Below, one piece after another: positions 25,593 through 35,755 of a DNA stretch of 64,000 bases. The notes under the pieces were generated by a model. That model was not told the origin of the DNA. It was given only the letters and a program-made list of their open reading frames with translations, and ran no database searches. The translations under genes were made by a program, and so were the position numbers. Within the stretch, counting starts at the first letter, position 1. Each line of letters begins with the position of its first letter. Location: contig JAOAAK010000022.1 of NCBI GenBank assembly GCA_026418905.1, positions 1-64,000 on the forward strand. Reading direction: 5' to 3'. This stretch comes from Bacteroidales bacterium. Its GTDB lineage: Bacteria; Bacteroidota; Bacteroidia; Bacteroidales; DTU049.

Positions 25593-28500
25593 TTATCTTA
25601 TAATAATCAAAGGAATCTTAGCTTCGATTTGATTGCTACAGAGATGAATAAAGTACTGACCTGCAGGATATGAACCAACATTCAAACGAATGGGTGTTCC
25701 ATCCAAAGCAACAATAGCAGAATACATAACATCACCTCTGAGAGAAACCACCGTGAGATTATAATCTCCTACTTCAATCTTATCAAATTGCAGATAAATG
25801 TTATCTGAAGCAGGATTAGGATAAATCCTGATAGTGGGCATTTCATCAGTTAAACCAACTGGAACTACGTAGAAAATAACAACGGTGGAATCAGTAGTTG
25901 AACATAAACCTTCATTTGTGACAATGACTTTCACATGCAATGTATCGGGAACTGATGAAACTAAATTTATGGTCTGAGTAGTATCTGTTAAAGAATTATT
26001 CACAAACCATTGATAACTAGCACCAGGATTCCCAGCATCTAAATTCACAGTATCATTCACTTCTGATGTAACAGTATTAGGCAAATTAACCACAGGATAT
26101 GGAATAACCATTACGGTCGCATTCTTTGAATCTTCGCAATAGAAAGCATTTCTCACATGGAAAGTAAAGGTTGTTGTAGTATTCAATAGAACATTGGTAA
26201 TTATATTACTATCTGGCAAAGTCATAGGCGGATTGCTCGTCCAATAGACTGTTGCAGGAAGAGTATCAGAAAATTGACCATATAAGTTAATGTAATCTAC
26301 ATGACAATCATTGCCATAAGATGAGACAAAAAGAAATCCTAGATAGAAATTGGTATTTTGCAAAACTGAAGGCAACGATAAATCTACGTTAATCCACTGA
26401 TCGGAAGTACCGTATCTAGTGACAGAGTCAATATTAAACCATGAATTTTTATCAAAAGAATATTGTATAATCATTCTATCGGGATCATTTGGATATCCAT
26501 CATCGTTGGTCCAGTAAAAACTGAGATGTAAATTAGAAAAGTTGAACGTATTAATCACAGGAGTAATTAAACGTGCCATATTACCATCACTTATAGAATA
26601 GGAATTAAATCTTAAAAAGCGATTTCCATGTTGAGGTGTAAAACCTGTTGGATAAGAACTACTTGTTACGTAATAAAAAGTAGCATTTACTCCGTTTCCA
26701 TCAACATCGGTCTGAGCTACCCACCCTGTTGGTAACGCTCCAGATTCAAAACTTTCAGACAATAAAGTATCAACATACGAATATGAAGTATTATAATAAC
26801 CATGCAAATCGATAAGCGTACCCTCACAAACTTTCAAAGCTGAAGCTACAACAGAATCTATAACAGGAAAAACATTACCCACCGTAATTAACTTATCAGT
26901 GTGTGTTTTGCAACCATTATGAGGTCCTCCAGACAAATCTTCAGCAATTAATGTATAAATGGTATTCACAGTCGGAGCAAAAGTTGCAATGTTTCCAGTT
27001 ACATTGCCGGGCAACCATGTATATGAATAACCAGCATTAGGGCTTGAAGCTTGTAATAGCACGTTTTGCCCAGTACAAATCGTGTCAACGCTAATTATAG
27101 AAACTGGTGGTGCTGAAACATAGGTAACAGGTACCTTAACACGGAAACTATAGCAAAAACTTTGTACATTAAATCCAAATTTCGGCCTCCGGCTTAAAGT
27201 TGATGTGGCTGTTGTAACTGCACACAGAGTCGATGCTGGTTGGTTATCTGCCCTATAATAAGCTTCGGCTACGTAAGGTGTATTATCATATTTAACATGG
27301 GAAGAAGTACCACCAGTATTATTATTGCTCCAACAAAATTCAATTACTAAATTGGATGTCCCATCCCAATAAAAGGGATTTGTGAAAGTAATAGTATTAA
27401 CTCCTACTACTGGGGTAAACGATGAGACAGCATAAACCTGTTGTAAACCAGAAACAAAGGTTGTCGTCATTGCATTTTGAGATGTAGTTCCCATGCTTAA
27501 AGTAAAATTTTGATAAGGTACCCCAACAGAGGTAACTTCAAAAGAAATAGAATTAATGTTACCACCAGTGAATCCAACTGACTGCAACTCGGATGCCAGG
27601 ATCAAGTACTGAGTTTTAAGACCACCATAAAGATGATAAAATGGACTTTCATAACTTGTACTGGTTAAGGAACCCGCACCTATTGCAATATTAGAGCTAG
27701 TCATCGTCCATGCTGATGCGTAAAAAGCTGTATCAGAAGAGATAGTGGGGACTTGAAAAACATTTCCTGAATTCAAAAAAGTACCTCCCACTGGGGCGCT
27801 GAACCACGAAATTCCTGTTCCAGGATTGCCTGTTGCGGTTATGCTAATGACTTGCTCTCCACAAACAGAACCAGAGGTATAGGATAATACTTTGTTCTTA
27901 AAGTCTATCAGAACAGGAATAGAAGCTACCGTATCAGGGCCAGCTTTACATATAGTGACACAACGATAGAAAGTGGGTTCACCAGGAGTAACCACTACAT
28001 TCGGACTATTTCCAGGTATATTTATAAAATTAACACCATCAATTGATTTTTGCCACTGATAAACAACACCTGTGCCCGAAGTGGGAGCAATACTGAGAGT
28101 CACAGAGTTTCCTAAACAAATGCTATCTTGGCTGGCTAACGTATTACCTTGCACAGGTGCAGTGCACGTATAAATGGGTATACCAGTAAATTCATCTGCT
28201 CCTATATCTGGTGATTGTGGGTGACGAGGCTGACCATCTATATCTGTTACAACCGACGTCAAAGGAATTCCTCCCTCATCAGCAAAAGTGGGAACATTGG
28301 TCTTGACATGTAAATCATAAGGTGAAACAGCTACATTAATAAAAGGAGTAAGTTCAGTTTGACTCATACTTTCACGCGGAGATACAAAAAGCTTAAAATT
28401 ATTAAAATTATTAAAATTATTGGTTCCATCAGAGTAATAGAAGCAATTTGCAGCAAATGCATTAACATAAAATATATTGTAATTAGAAGAAGTAGCATAA

Positions 28501-30362
28501 GTACTAATAGTGGTTCCGCTTCGTCGGTATGCAACTGTTAAACCTGTACCCATGGGAGTAGAATTATTAATTATGATATTGTTAATTATTTCAACAGATG
28601 GGCCAACATCAGCAAAAATTGCAGATGTCCCAAAATTGGTTGCCGAAGGAGCAGTTGCATCAAGATAAATGCTATTGTTATATAGTTTTACACTTGTTGC
28701 AGAAGAAGTAATCTGAACGCCACGAACAGCATTGGTATTATTAGCCACATTCGGACTGTAAAGTTCAGTGATTATGTTATTCTGAATCACAGAATTTCCA
28801 CCATTAACATAAATGCCCACCACCGTAGGAGAAGTATTAGTCGAGCGTAAATTTTGAATTGTATTTCTATTTACAAATAAATTTGTACCGGAGATCGATA
28901 ATCCATAAAGAATAGAACCAGAGGTCTGCAAGTTAGAAATCTGATTTTTTTCAATAGTAGCATTGGCTAAGTTCGATACGAAAATTCCATATAAATTTCC
29001 TCCTGCCGTAATGTTAGTATTTCCAATAACATTGGAGTCAATGATAGCTGTTTGGCCACTTTGAACATTGACCAGGTATGAAGTACCTGTACCAACTGTA
29101 ATGTTATTAAATTGATTAAGACGTACAAGATGATTATGACCAGAAGCAGTATAAGTATATATGCCATAAAAAGATGAACTACCAGCAATTGTTATATTAT
29201 TGAATGCATTATTCACAATATTTTCCCAACCAGAACCAGGACTACCAAGGTTATAGTAGCCATATGTAGTTCCAGAAGTTGCTGTTCGATTAAATAAAGT
29301 CACCTGATTTCCAGAGATAGTTTTATTAAGCGTTCCATTGCTAGAGTATATGAAATAAACAGATCCAGTTGACGAGAAATTATTACCTTGAAAAATGTTA
29401 CTTAAGTAAGTTTCATTATTTACCGTATTACCATTGTAAATATAGTAAGTCACGCTATTGACTGATGTGTTACCTAATAAGATAAAATTATTGTTAACAG
29501 TTAAATTACCTAATACACCGGAAGAAAAGAAAATACCGTATAATGTAGATGTGTGGTTATTGCTTACAATGTTGTTGTTGGTAACAGCAAGATCGCGAGC
29601 ATAAATGTAATAAATTCCATAGGTTGCTGAAGCATTTCCACCTCCATAGTTCCATACAGCACACCGATCTATGGAAATTGCAGAATCACATAAATTGGCG
29701 CTGTTGAATCCTCTCACGTATATTCCTGCATGGGTTTGGACTATAGTGTCTCGACTCAAAAATATGTTTTTATTTTTTCCAGACGGAACCGATACGGTTA
29801 CACCTGTTGCAGAAGATGGACTTGTTGTTCCGTTGCCTATGTAAATTCCCATTACATACCCACTAGATCCACTTGTCATTTGAATTTTTGAGCCTTCTAT
29901 CAAAATATTCTGACATCCATTGGTTCCATCAGGTTTGTGAGTCAGTATTCCATATTCAATTCCCTGATTTAATGATGCAATATCAATTCCCCTCCATGTT
30001 AAATAATCAGTCCCACTAAACTGAATTACAGCGTCTCCATATCCTCCTAAAATAGATGTGCTAACACTACCCCCATCCGTTCGCTGAATTTTTGGCTTAG
30101 GTCCAATTCCATCCCAAGTAAATTCAATTGGTTTAGCTGCAGTACCTGTAGCAGTAAGGAGCAACACATTTGTTATAGACTCTACATAGCCACCTTGAAC
30201 AATAAATGTAACGCCCCCTTGTCCGACACCGTAGGTGTTCAAACTATCAAAGGCGGAAGCTATGGTGGGGTAATTGGCACTAGGAATGTTTCGCACCCCT
30301 GCAATTTGCGCTTGCATAACCACAACAATCACCGCCCCTAATAAAAAACTCCATTTTTTCAT
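25593..30362 (-). CDS. Giant secreted protein: parallel beta-helix, Ig-like/PKD-like domains, T9SS type A sorting domain
   Basis: 1589 residues from MKKWSFLLGAVIVVVMQAQ, a good signal peptide (a second ATG 6 bases upstream is possible). Residues ~25-700 show the Asn/Ile-rich, repeated turns of a right-handed parallel beta-helix (NNNI, NNFI, NNII pieces) closing with PQSPDIGADEFTG. Then come Ig-like domains (SICLGNSVTLSIAP, VCGEQVISITATG), a jelly-roll-like region ESFESGALPTGWVAQTD, further PKD-like strands, and the C-terminal sorting domain beginning TIRIYPNPASDNIYLQFD. The protein should cross the outer membrane through T9SS and be attached or released at the surface. Ligand or enzymatic activity is not evident. 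It is transcribed alone. Confidence 0.85.
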   Translation of the reverse strand: MKKWSFLLGAVIVVVMQAQIAGVRNIPSANYPTIASAFDSLNTYGVGQGGVTFIVQGGYVESITNVLLLTATGTAAKPIEFTWDGIGPKPKIQRTDGGSVSTSILGGYGDAVIQFSGTDYLTWRGIDIASLNQGIEYGILTHKPDGTNGCQNILIEGSKIQMTSGSSGYVMGIYIGNGTTSPSSATGVTVSVPSGKNKNIFLSRDTIVQTHAGIYVRGFNSANLCDSAISIDRCAVWNYGGGNASATYGIYYIYARDLAVTNNNIVSNNHTSTLYGIFFSSGVLGNLTVNNNFILLGNTSVNSVTYYIYNGNTVNNETYLSNIFQGNNFSSTGSVYFIYSSNGTLNKTISGNQVTLFNRTATSGTTYGYYNLGSPGSGWENIVNNAFNNITIAGSSSFYGIYTYTASGHNHLVRLNQFNNITVGTGTSYLVNVQSGQTAIIDSNVIGNTNITAGGNLYGIFVSNLANATIEKNQISNLQTSGSILYGLSISGTNLFVNRNTIQNLRSTNTSPTVVGIYVNGGNSVIQNNIITELYSPNVANNTNAVRGVQITSSATSVKLYNNSIYLDATAPSATNFGTSAIFADVGPSVEIINNIIINNSTPMGTGLTVAYRRSGTTISTYATSSNYNIFYVNAFAANCFYYSDGTNNFNNFNNFKLFVSPRESMSQTELTPFINVAVSPYDLHVKTNVPTFADEGGIPLTSVVTDIDGQPRHPQSPDIGADEFTGIPIYTCTAPVQGNTLASQDSICLGNSVTLSIAPTSGTGVVYQWQKSIDGVNFINIPGNSPNVVVTPGEPTFYRCVTICKAGPDTVASIPVLIDFKNKVLSYTSGSVCGEQVISITATGNPGTGISWFSAPVGGTFLNSGNVFQVPTISSDTAFYASAWTMTSSNIAIGAGSLTSTSYESPFYHLYGGLKTQYLILASELQSVGFTGGNINSISFEVTSVGVPYQNFTLSMGTTSQNAMTTTFVSGLQQVYAVSSFTPVVGVNTITFTNPFYWDGTSNLVIEFCWSNNNTGGTSSHVKYDNTPYVAEAYYRADNQPASTLCAVTTATSTLSRRPKFGFNVQSFCYSFRVKVPVTYVSAPPVSIISVDTICTGQNVLLQASSPNAGYSYTWLPGNVTGNIATFAPTVNTIYTLIAEDLSGGPHNGCKTHTDKLITVGNVFPVIDSVVASALKVCEGTLIDLHGYYNTSYSYVDTLLSESFESGALPTGWVAQTDVDGNGVNATFYYVTSSSYPTGFTPQHGNRFLRFNSYSISDGNMARLITPVINTFNFSNLHLSFYWTNDDGYPNDPDRMIIQYSFDKNSWFNIDSVTRYGTSDQWINVDLSLPSVLQNTNFYLGFLFVSSYGNDCHVDYINLYGQFSDTLPATVYWTSNPPMTLPDSNIITNVLLNTTTTFTFHVRNAFYCEDSKNATVMVIPYPVVNLPNTVTSEVNDTVNLDAGNPGASYQWFVNNSLTDTTQTINLVSSVPDTLHVKVIVTNEGLCSTTDSTVVIFYVVPVGLTDEMPTIRIYPNPASDNIYLQFDKIEVGDYNLTVVSLRGDVMYSAIVALDGTPIRLNVGSYPAGQYFIHLCSNQIEAKIPLIIIR
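28395..28421. repeat. Three perfect 9-base tandem repeats inside the T9SS cargo gene
   Basis: The unit AAAATTATT occurs three times in a row and codes for Asn-Asn-Phe on the minus strand, within the beta-helix part. The unit is a multiple of three, so copy change would keep the frame. Confidence 0.85.
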
Positions 30363-30385
30363 AAACATTTGTTTTAATGTTGAAG

Positions 30386-30415
30386 CAAATTTATGATAAA
30401 TTATTAAATTGTCAA
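30386..30415 (-). promoter_or_regulatory. Promoter of the T9SS cargo gene: TTG, 19 bases, TAAATTTG
   Basis: On the minus strand, TTG (30415-30413) is followed by 19 bases and TAAATTTG (30393-30386), a full match in spacing to the Bacteroidetes consensus. The start codon is 24 bases downstream. Confidence 0.7.
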
Positions 30416-30503
30416 TTAAAAAATCTATCCAACAACAGATTTATATCCACACTTGAATCAAGTGACAAACAACATACTCCCTACTATGTGCCTTGAAAAA
30501 TGC

Positions 30504-30540
30504 TACTAATTTTACCATGAATCATGGAAAATTATTAGTA
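30504..30540. other. Imperfect hairpin in the divergent intergenic region
   Basis: TACTAA / TTAGTA, TTTT / AAAA and CCATG / CATGG pair around the loop AAT, giving about 15 base pairs with small bulges. It sits between the two divergent promoters (30386-30415 and 30623-30630). No T-run follows, so it does not look like a terminator. Could be an operator, but nothing proves it. Confidence 0.4.
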
Positions 30541-30622
30541 AACAATTACAGCACCATGGAAATGAAAATGGTTTTTATCTATTTCTTTAGTTTATTCTTT
30601 TACTGATTGTAAAAACTTCATG

Positions 30623-30630
30623 TATATTTG
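30623..30630 (+). promoter_or_regulatory. -7 box (TATATTTG) of the gene at 30636
   Basis: TATATTTG ends 5 bases before the ATG at 30636, so the transcript would begin at or next to the start codon. Confidence 0.55.
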
Positions 30631-30635
30631 CTCTG

Positions 30636-31646
30636 ATGAAGAGAAAAGTAATTTTTTTGTTCACATTCCTCCTTTCGTTCCTATTGACGAAACCACAAAA
30701 TAAAAAAGAGACTCAACCTATATACCTTGACTCTATGAAAATCTGTATGAATATTATGTTCAATGCCCATTTCGACATGGAACGCCTTAAAGCACATGAA
30801 CAATTCAGACGTTACTTTTTGCAAAATATTCGACGAGATGATGTTTTCAACATCAATTTTGATTCATTGCCAATTATTACATGGGTTTCACCCTCGGATG
30901 AACAATTTCGAATTTTCACCTATGCCTTCCCTCTTGAAGATAATGCTCGGTACGAAATATATGGTTACATGGTCATTCGAGGTAAACCTAACAAAGTCGT
31001 TGAACTAAAAAACATCAAACTTTCACCTTCTGAAAATCCAGAAAAAACCATATTAAAAAATGGTAATTGGTACCCTGCCGTATATTACCAGCTTGTCGAA
31101 GAAAAATATAAGGGCGAAAAATATTTTTTGCTCATAGGATGGAACGGAGAAAACCCATTCTATCGTGAGAAAATTATTGAAACACTTGGGTTTGATTTTC
31201 ACGGAATGCCCGTTTTTGGTAAAAATTATTTTAAAGGTAAAGGATATGGCCAAAAAAAGCGGATTATTCTCAGGTATAGCCCTGAAGCACTAGTGATTGC
31301 TCGATATCAATCGATCACTTATCGCTTAATTACTACCACACGAAAAGAAAAAAAACAAAAAAAAGATAAAAAGAACAAAAACGATTTTCAAGCCCAAAAG
31401 GGTTGGACAAAAAAAACTACAATTAAAGAAATTAATGAAAATCTTGTGGTATTTGATAATCTGGCACCAATTGCTAAGGATTTTGAAGGAATGTTCTCAT
31501 TTTATTTCCCTCGCGACGATATGATGAATGGCCTTCGTTTCAAAAAAGGCAAATGGGAACATGTACCACTTACTAACATAGTAGTTGAAAGAAACACCCG
31601 AAAAGTTGAACATGGCATTACACCTCCTGACTGGAAGAAGTATTAG
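30636..31646 (+). CDS. Secreted protein of unknown function
   Basis: 336 residues with a signal peptide (KVIFLFTFLLSFLLTKPQN). The mature part has a region around residues 145-190 (YYQLVEEKYKGEKYFLLIGW followed by NGENPFYREKIIETL) that I recognise as a recurrent pattern in uncharacterised Bacteroidetes proteins, and a very Lys-rich stretch (KEKKQKKDKKNKND) near residue 238. The C-terminal half includes FPRDDMMNGLRFKKGKWEHV. No catalytic motif or lipobox is evident, so I name no function. It converges with lon, 32 bases apart. Confidence 0.65.
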   Translation: MKRKVIFLFTFLLSFLLTKPQNKKETQPIYLDSMKICMNIMFNAHFDMERLKAHEQFRRYFLQNIRRDDVFNINFDSLPIITWVSPSDEQFRIFTYAFPLEDNARYEIYGYMVIRGKPNKVVELKNIKLSPSENPEKTILKNGNWYPAVYYQLVEEKYKGEKYFLLIGWNGENPFYREKIIETLGFDFHGMPVFGKNYFKGKGYGQKKRIILRYSPEALVIARYQSITYRLITTTRKEKKQKKDKKNKNDFQAQKGWTKKTTIKEINENLVVFDNLAPIAKDFEGMFSFYFPRDDMMNGLRFKKGKWEHVPLTNIVVERNTRKVEHGITPPDWKKY

Positions 31647-31678
31647 CTTTTTAAGCAAATCTTTGCAATTTTCATGAA

Positions 31679-34105
31679 TTATTTTTTTACCAAGACATGC
31701 GGCAAAACTTCGTACATTTCATCAACATAATGAAAGATTAGCCCTTCAAGATAGTGTTTTTCAATCTCTTCGACGTTGGCCCTGTTTTCACTAGAAAGAA
31801 TAATATGCTTGATACCAGCACGTTTGGCAGCAAGAATCTTTTCTTTAATCCCTCCAACTGGTAAGACCTTACCACGTAATGTGATTTCACCTGTCATAGC
31901 AACATCCGTACGAACAGGAATGTTTTTAAAAAGACTAACCAATGACGTAAAAATAGTTATACCAGCCGAGGGACCATCTTTAGGCGTAGCCCCTTCTGGA
32001 ATATGTACATGCACATTATATTTTTCAAAATCATCTTCACTGATACCAAGTTCTGCTGCGTTGGCTTTGATGTATTCATAAGCCAAGGTTACTGATTCTT
32101 TCATCACATCACCAAGATTACCAGTCATGGTGATGTTGCCCTTACCTTTACTGAGAGAAGATTCAATAAAAAGAATTTCGCCTCCATAAATAGTCCATGC
32201 CAATCCAGTTGCGAGCCCCACCATAGGTTTTTTAAGTGCTTTCTCCTTCTGGAAAATGGGGATACCTAAGAAAACTGGTATGTCTTTAACCTTAATTGTT
32301 CCCATCTTTTCACCTTGCACATAACGCGCTGCATAACCTCGAATAATCTTAGCAATATTTCTTTCAAGCATTCTTACACCTGATTCTCGTGTATAGTCGC
32401 AAATGATTCTCGATATGACGGTTGGAGTAAATTTTAACCCACTGTTTTCCATGCCGTTTTCAATTAGTTGTTTGGGAACAAGGTGTCTCATAGCAATCTG
32501 AACTTTTTCTTCCTGAGTATAACCACTAAGTTCTATGATTTCCATACGATCCCGCAAAGCAGGATGAATTGTTGTCAAAGTATTGGCGGTTGCAAGAAAA
32601 AAAACTTTTGAAAGGTCATACTCAATTTCCAGGTAATTATCATAAAAATTGGTATTCTGTTCAGGATCAAGAATTTCAAGAAGAGCTGCTTGAGGATCAC
32701 CTTGCACGTTCATGCCTGCCACTTTGTCAATCTCATCTAGCACGAACAACGGATTGGAAGATTTGGCTTTACGTATGCCTTGTATGATTCGGCCAGGCAT
32801 AGCACCAATGTACGTTTTTCGATGACCCCTAAGCTCAGCTTCATCCCGTAAACCTCCCAATGACATTCTTACATATTTTCTTCCCAAGGCTCGAGCAATG
32901 GATTTGCCCAATGATGTTTTACCTACTCCAGGAGGTCCTACTAAACATAAAATAGGAGATTTAAGTTCCTTTTTGAGTTTCAAGACAGCCAAAAATTCAA
33001 TAATACGTTCTTTAACTTTTTCCAAGCCAAAATGATCCTCATCCAAAATTTTTCTTGCATGAATTATGTCGAAATTGTCTTCAGTATACTCGTTCCAAGG
33101 CAAATCAACTAGAAAATCTAGATAGTTTAGCTGGATGCTGAATTCAGCTGCCATAGGATTCATCCTGCGAAGTTTTGCCAATTCTTTTTCAAAAGCTTCC
33201 TTAACTCGATCGTCCCATTTTTTCTGGGCAGCCTTTTTCTCAATTTCCTGTATTTCTTGTTCATGGGGAGCACCACCTAGTTCTTCCTGAATAGCTTTTA
33301 GTTGCACATTTAAAAAATAGTCTCTTTGCTGTTTATCGATGTCACTTTTAACTTTTTCATGAATTTTTTCTTTGATCAGAATAAATTGATAATCTTTTTC
33401 AAGGTATTTAAGTATTTCAGTAGCAAGAGCTTCATAATCATCAATTTCTAGCAATTTTTGCTTCTCTACATGTGAAATCTTTAAGTTGGAAGCAATCACA
33501 TTCAATAAAAAAACCGGATTATCAATTTTTTGTATTGAAGTATAAACGGATTGATCGCGTCCTTCGGGATCATGCTGTGCAATGTTTTGAATCGTTTCTT
33601 TAATGCTAGTTATGAGAATTTGAAAGTTAATATCATCAAGAATTTTATAATTAATTTCTCTATCCAAAGTTTCGATACGAGCCTTGTAAAAAGGTTCTTC
33701 TTGAACAACGGAAAGAATGCGGAATCGGTTTTTTCCTTGTACAATAGCAGTAACGGTATTGTCAGGCATTTTGAGGATCTTGAGCACATCTGCCAAAGTG
33801 CCAACTGAAAAAATGTCAGAAGGAGTAGGATTATCTATGTTAGCATCTACTTGCGCTACAATCCCAATAATGGTTTTAGTTTGCTCAACAGTTCGAATGA
33901 GTTCAAGCGATTTACGTCTGCCAATCGTAATGGGCATAATAATGCCAGGGAAAAGTACAGTATTACGTAGGATCATAATGGGCACTTCGTCATCCACTGA
34001 TTCTTCCAATAAATTCAAATTCTCTTGAGTAGTGGTCAAAGAAATGAAATCTTCATTCACAGGATCATGAGTCTGTAAATCAAATAAATCGAAATCTTTC
34101 TTCAT
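31679..34105 (-). CDS. lon: ATP-dependent protease Lon
   Basis: 808 residues from the ATG at 34105 ([14 protein letters not shown]); the longer frame uses a TTG at 34138 and is not preferred. The N-terminal LON substrate domain ([20 protein letters not shown]) is followed by the coiled middle region, an AAA+ domain with Walker [14 protein letters not shown] and Walker [10 protein letters not shown], and the protease domain with the catalytic Ser in [12 protein letters not shown] and the Lys in [14 protein letters not shown]. It degrades misfolded and regulatory proteins in the cytoplasm. It is the last gene of a likely rpmE2 - GlmU-family - lon transcript (48-base gap). Confidence 0.97.
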   Translation of the reverse strand: MKKDFDLFDLQTHDPVNEDFISLTTTQENLNLLEESVDDEVPIMILRNTVLFPGIIMPITIGRRKSLELIRTVEQTKTIIGIVAQVDANIDNPTPSDIFSVGTLADVLKILKMPDNTVTAIVQGKNRFRILSVVQEEPFYKARIETLDREINYKILDDINFQILITSIKETIQNIAQHDPEGRDQSVYTSIQKIDNPVFLLNVIASNLKISHVEKQKLLEIDDYEALATEILKYLEKDYQFILIKEKIHEKVKSDIDKQQRDYFLNVQLKAIQEELGGAPHEQEIQEIEKKAAQKKWDDRVKEAFEKELAKLRRMNPMAAEFSIQLNYLDFLVDLPWNEYTEDNFDIIHARKILDEDHFGLEKVKERIIEFLAVLKLKKELKSPILCLVGPPGVGKTSLGKSIARALGRKYVRMSLGGLRDEAELRGHRKTYIGAMPGRIIQGIRKAKSSNPLFVLDEIDKVAGMNVQGDPQAALLEILDPEQNTNFYDNYLEIEYDLSKVFFLATANTLTTIHPALRDRMEIIELSGYTQEEKVQIAMRHLVPKQLIENGMENSGLKFTPTVISRIICDYTRESGVRMLERNIAKIIRGYAARYVQGEKMGTIKVKDIPVFLGIPIFQKEKALKKPMVGLATGLAWTIYGGEILFIESSLSKGKGNITMTGNLGDVMKESVTLAYEYIKANAAELGISEDDFEKYNVHVHIPEGATPKDGPSAGITIFTSLVSLFKNIPVRTDVAMTGEITLRGKVLPVGGIKEKILAAKRAGIKHIILSSENRANVEEIEKHYLEGLIFHYVDEMYEVLPHVLVKK

Positions 34106-34153
34106 AGAACAGTACTTAAACTTGCTTTTTACTTTCAATTAAAATGCCAGAAA

Positions 34154-35368
34154 CTATTTTCTCTCGTTTCTCTCTAGATCGAAAATATGAGTTAGCACTT
34201 TTTTTTCCGTTTCAGAAAGACTAAGACCTCGCCGTTCTTTCATACGTTCTATACTAAGAAAGGCTTTCTCCAACTGATACACAATATATTTACCCGGCTC
34301 ACCCCAAGTAAAAGAAGGAATAAAATTTTTATGAAATCCACTTCCATATAAATTGCAACTCACACCAATGACAGTTCCTGTGTTAAACATCGTATTGATA
34401 GAACATTTGGTATGATCTCCCATGATAAGTCCGCAAAATTGTAAACCGGTTCGTATAAAAGATTTTTCAACATAACTCCATAGTTTTACTTCGTCGTACG
34501 TATTTTTTAGATTGCTATTATTGCTATCTGCCCCAATATTACACCATTCACCAATCACAGCATTACCAATAAAACCATCGTGTGCTTTGTTGGAAAATCC
34601 CAAAAATACACTATTATTTACTTCTCCACCAACTTTGCAATATGGGCCAAGTGAGGTTGGACCGTAAATTTTTGCTCCCATTTTAAGAACTCCATGCTCG
34701 CCCAAAGCAAAAGGTCCACGAATGGAGCAATTTTCCATAACTTCAGCATCTTTACCAATATAAATCGGTCCCGTTGAAGCATTTAAAATGGAAAACTCTA
34801 CCCGTGCTCCCTCTTCTATAAAAATGTTTTTCTCATTCAAACTTTTATTTCCTGCTGAAAGATGAGCAGATGTCCTGCCACGAGTTATTAGATTAAAATC
34901 AAAACGAATCCCAACATCAGCTTTCGAAAAAATATCCCAAGAATAATTAATTTTATCAGCCCGTGTAATATTTTTTTTTGAAAATTTTGGTATAAACGGT
35001 TGAGGGTCAAAATAATCATTAAAATTTAAATTTATTTTTCCTAGTTCTTGGACAAAGGCAATCAAGTTTTGATTTTCATCTAAAAGCACATCATCGTGCC
35101 CAAGTTGTACGATTTTTTCTGCCAGTTGAATATCAGGAAGGTAAGACCCGTTCACTAAAATACAATCGCCATGCTCCATGGAAATTGGATATAACTCTCG
35201 CAAATATATAGGCGATAAAACCTCAATAGTAATATTGGGCAAAATTTTACACCAACGTTCATAAATAGTTAATATACCCACACGCAAAAAACTGACGGGT
35301 CTTGTAAATGTTAGAGGTAAAAGGTGTAACCTTTCTTTTCCGTCAAATAAAACAATTCTAGTTTGCAA
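34154..35368 (-). CDS. GlmU-family putative sugar nucleotidyltransferase with left-handed beta-helix
   Basis: 404 residues. The N-terminal half looks like a degenerate nucleotidyltransferase fold (RIVLFDGKERLHLLPLTFTR then PVSFLRVGILTIYERW); the C-terminal half has hexapeptide-repeat character (GPIYIGKDAEVMENCSIRGP, LKMGAKIYGPTSLGPYCKVG, GNAVIGEWCNIGADSNNSNL). This architecture is the 'GlmU family protein' found widely in Bacteroidetes, distinct from true GlmU because the canonical N-terminal GxGTRM loop is missing. The actual substrate is not established from sequence. It lies 17 bases after rpmE2. Confidence 0.75.
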   Translation of the reverse strand: MQTRIVLFDGKERLHLLPLTFTRPVSFLRVGILTIYERWCKILPNITIEVLSPIYLRELYPISMEHGDCILVNGSYLPDIQLAEKIVQLGHDDVLLDENQNLIAFVQELGKINLNFNDYFDPQPFIPKFSKKNITRADKINYSWDIFSKADVGIRFDFNLITRGRTSAHLSAGNKSLNEKNIFIEEGARVEFSILNASTGPIYIGKDAEVMENCSIRGPFALGEHGVLKMGAKIYGPTSLGPYCKVGGEVNNSVFLGFSNKAHDGFIGNAVIGEWCNIGADSNNSNLKNTYDEVKLWSYVEKSFIRTGLQFCGLIMGDHTKCSINTMFNTGTVIGVSCNLYGSGFHKNFIPSFTWGEPGKYIVYQLEKAFLSIERMKERRGLSLSETEKKVLTHIFDLERNERK

Positions 35369-35385
35369 GGATGGGTCAATTTTTC

Positions 35386-35658
35386 TTATTCTTCGTCGAA
35401 TTGACTTTTATAATGCTTTTTGTACTTACTCATAAATTTATCCACACGGCCAGTAGTATCAACCAATTTCATCTTACCTGTAAAAAAGGGATGAGACGTG
35501 TTTGATATTTCTAGTTTAACAAGGGGATACTCTTTCCCATCCTCCCATACAATGGTTTCTTTGGTTTGTGCCGTGGAACGAGTAAGAAACGCGTAATTGT
35601 TTGATACATCCTTAAAAACTACTAGTCGATAATTTTCTGGATGAATTCCTTTTTTCAT
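35386..35658 (-). CDS. rpmE2: 50S ribosomal protein L31 type B
   Basis: 90 residues from [17 protein letters not shown], the standard start of type B L31; the longer frame reaching 35814 crosses the promoter region and rpmH and is rejected. KTSHPFF-type motif: [12 protein letters not shown], then [14 protein letters not shown]. The zinc-binding Cys residues of type A L31 are absent, as expected for type B. It has its own -7 box 24 bases upstream and is divergent from rpmH. Confidence 0.95.
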   Translation of the reverse strand: MKKGIHPENYRLVVFKDVSNNYAFLTRSTAQTKETIVWEDGKEYPLVKLEISNTSHPFFTGKMKLVDTTGRVDKFMSKYKKHYKSQFDEE

Positions 35659-35682
35659 ACGATGATCTCCATTTTGAGTTTG

Positions 35683-35690
35683 CAAAGTTA
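35683..35690 (-). promoter_or_regulatory. -7 box (TAACTTTG on the minus strand) of rpmE2
   Basis: Plus-strand CAAAGTTA, 24 bases before the rpmE2 ATG at 35658. Confidence 0.6.
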
Positions 35691-35723
35691 ATACTTTTTT
35701 GTTTTGTAAATAAAAATTTTTCA

Positions 35724-35731
35724 TACCTTTG
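35724..35731 (+). promoter_or_regulatory. -7 box (TACCTTTG) of rpmH
   Basis: A perfect TAnnTTTG box 24 bases before the rpmH ATG. It is back to back with the rpmE2 box, 33 bases apart, so the two ribosomal protein promoters share the DNA between them. Confidence 0.6.
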
Positions 35732-35755
35732 CAAAGCTGAAAACTTACTTGCTTT

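Noticed and set aside
28381-28430. Possible CRISPR-like or transposon repeat
   Set aside because: Only three 9-base units without spacers, inside a coding region; a codon-level repeat.
32569-32787. Plus-strand 72-codon frame inside lon
   Set aside because: Opposite the AAA+ domain of Lon, no promoter and no recognisable domain.
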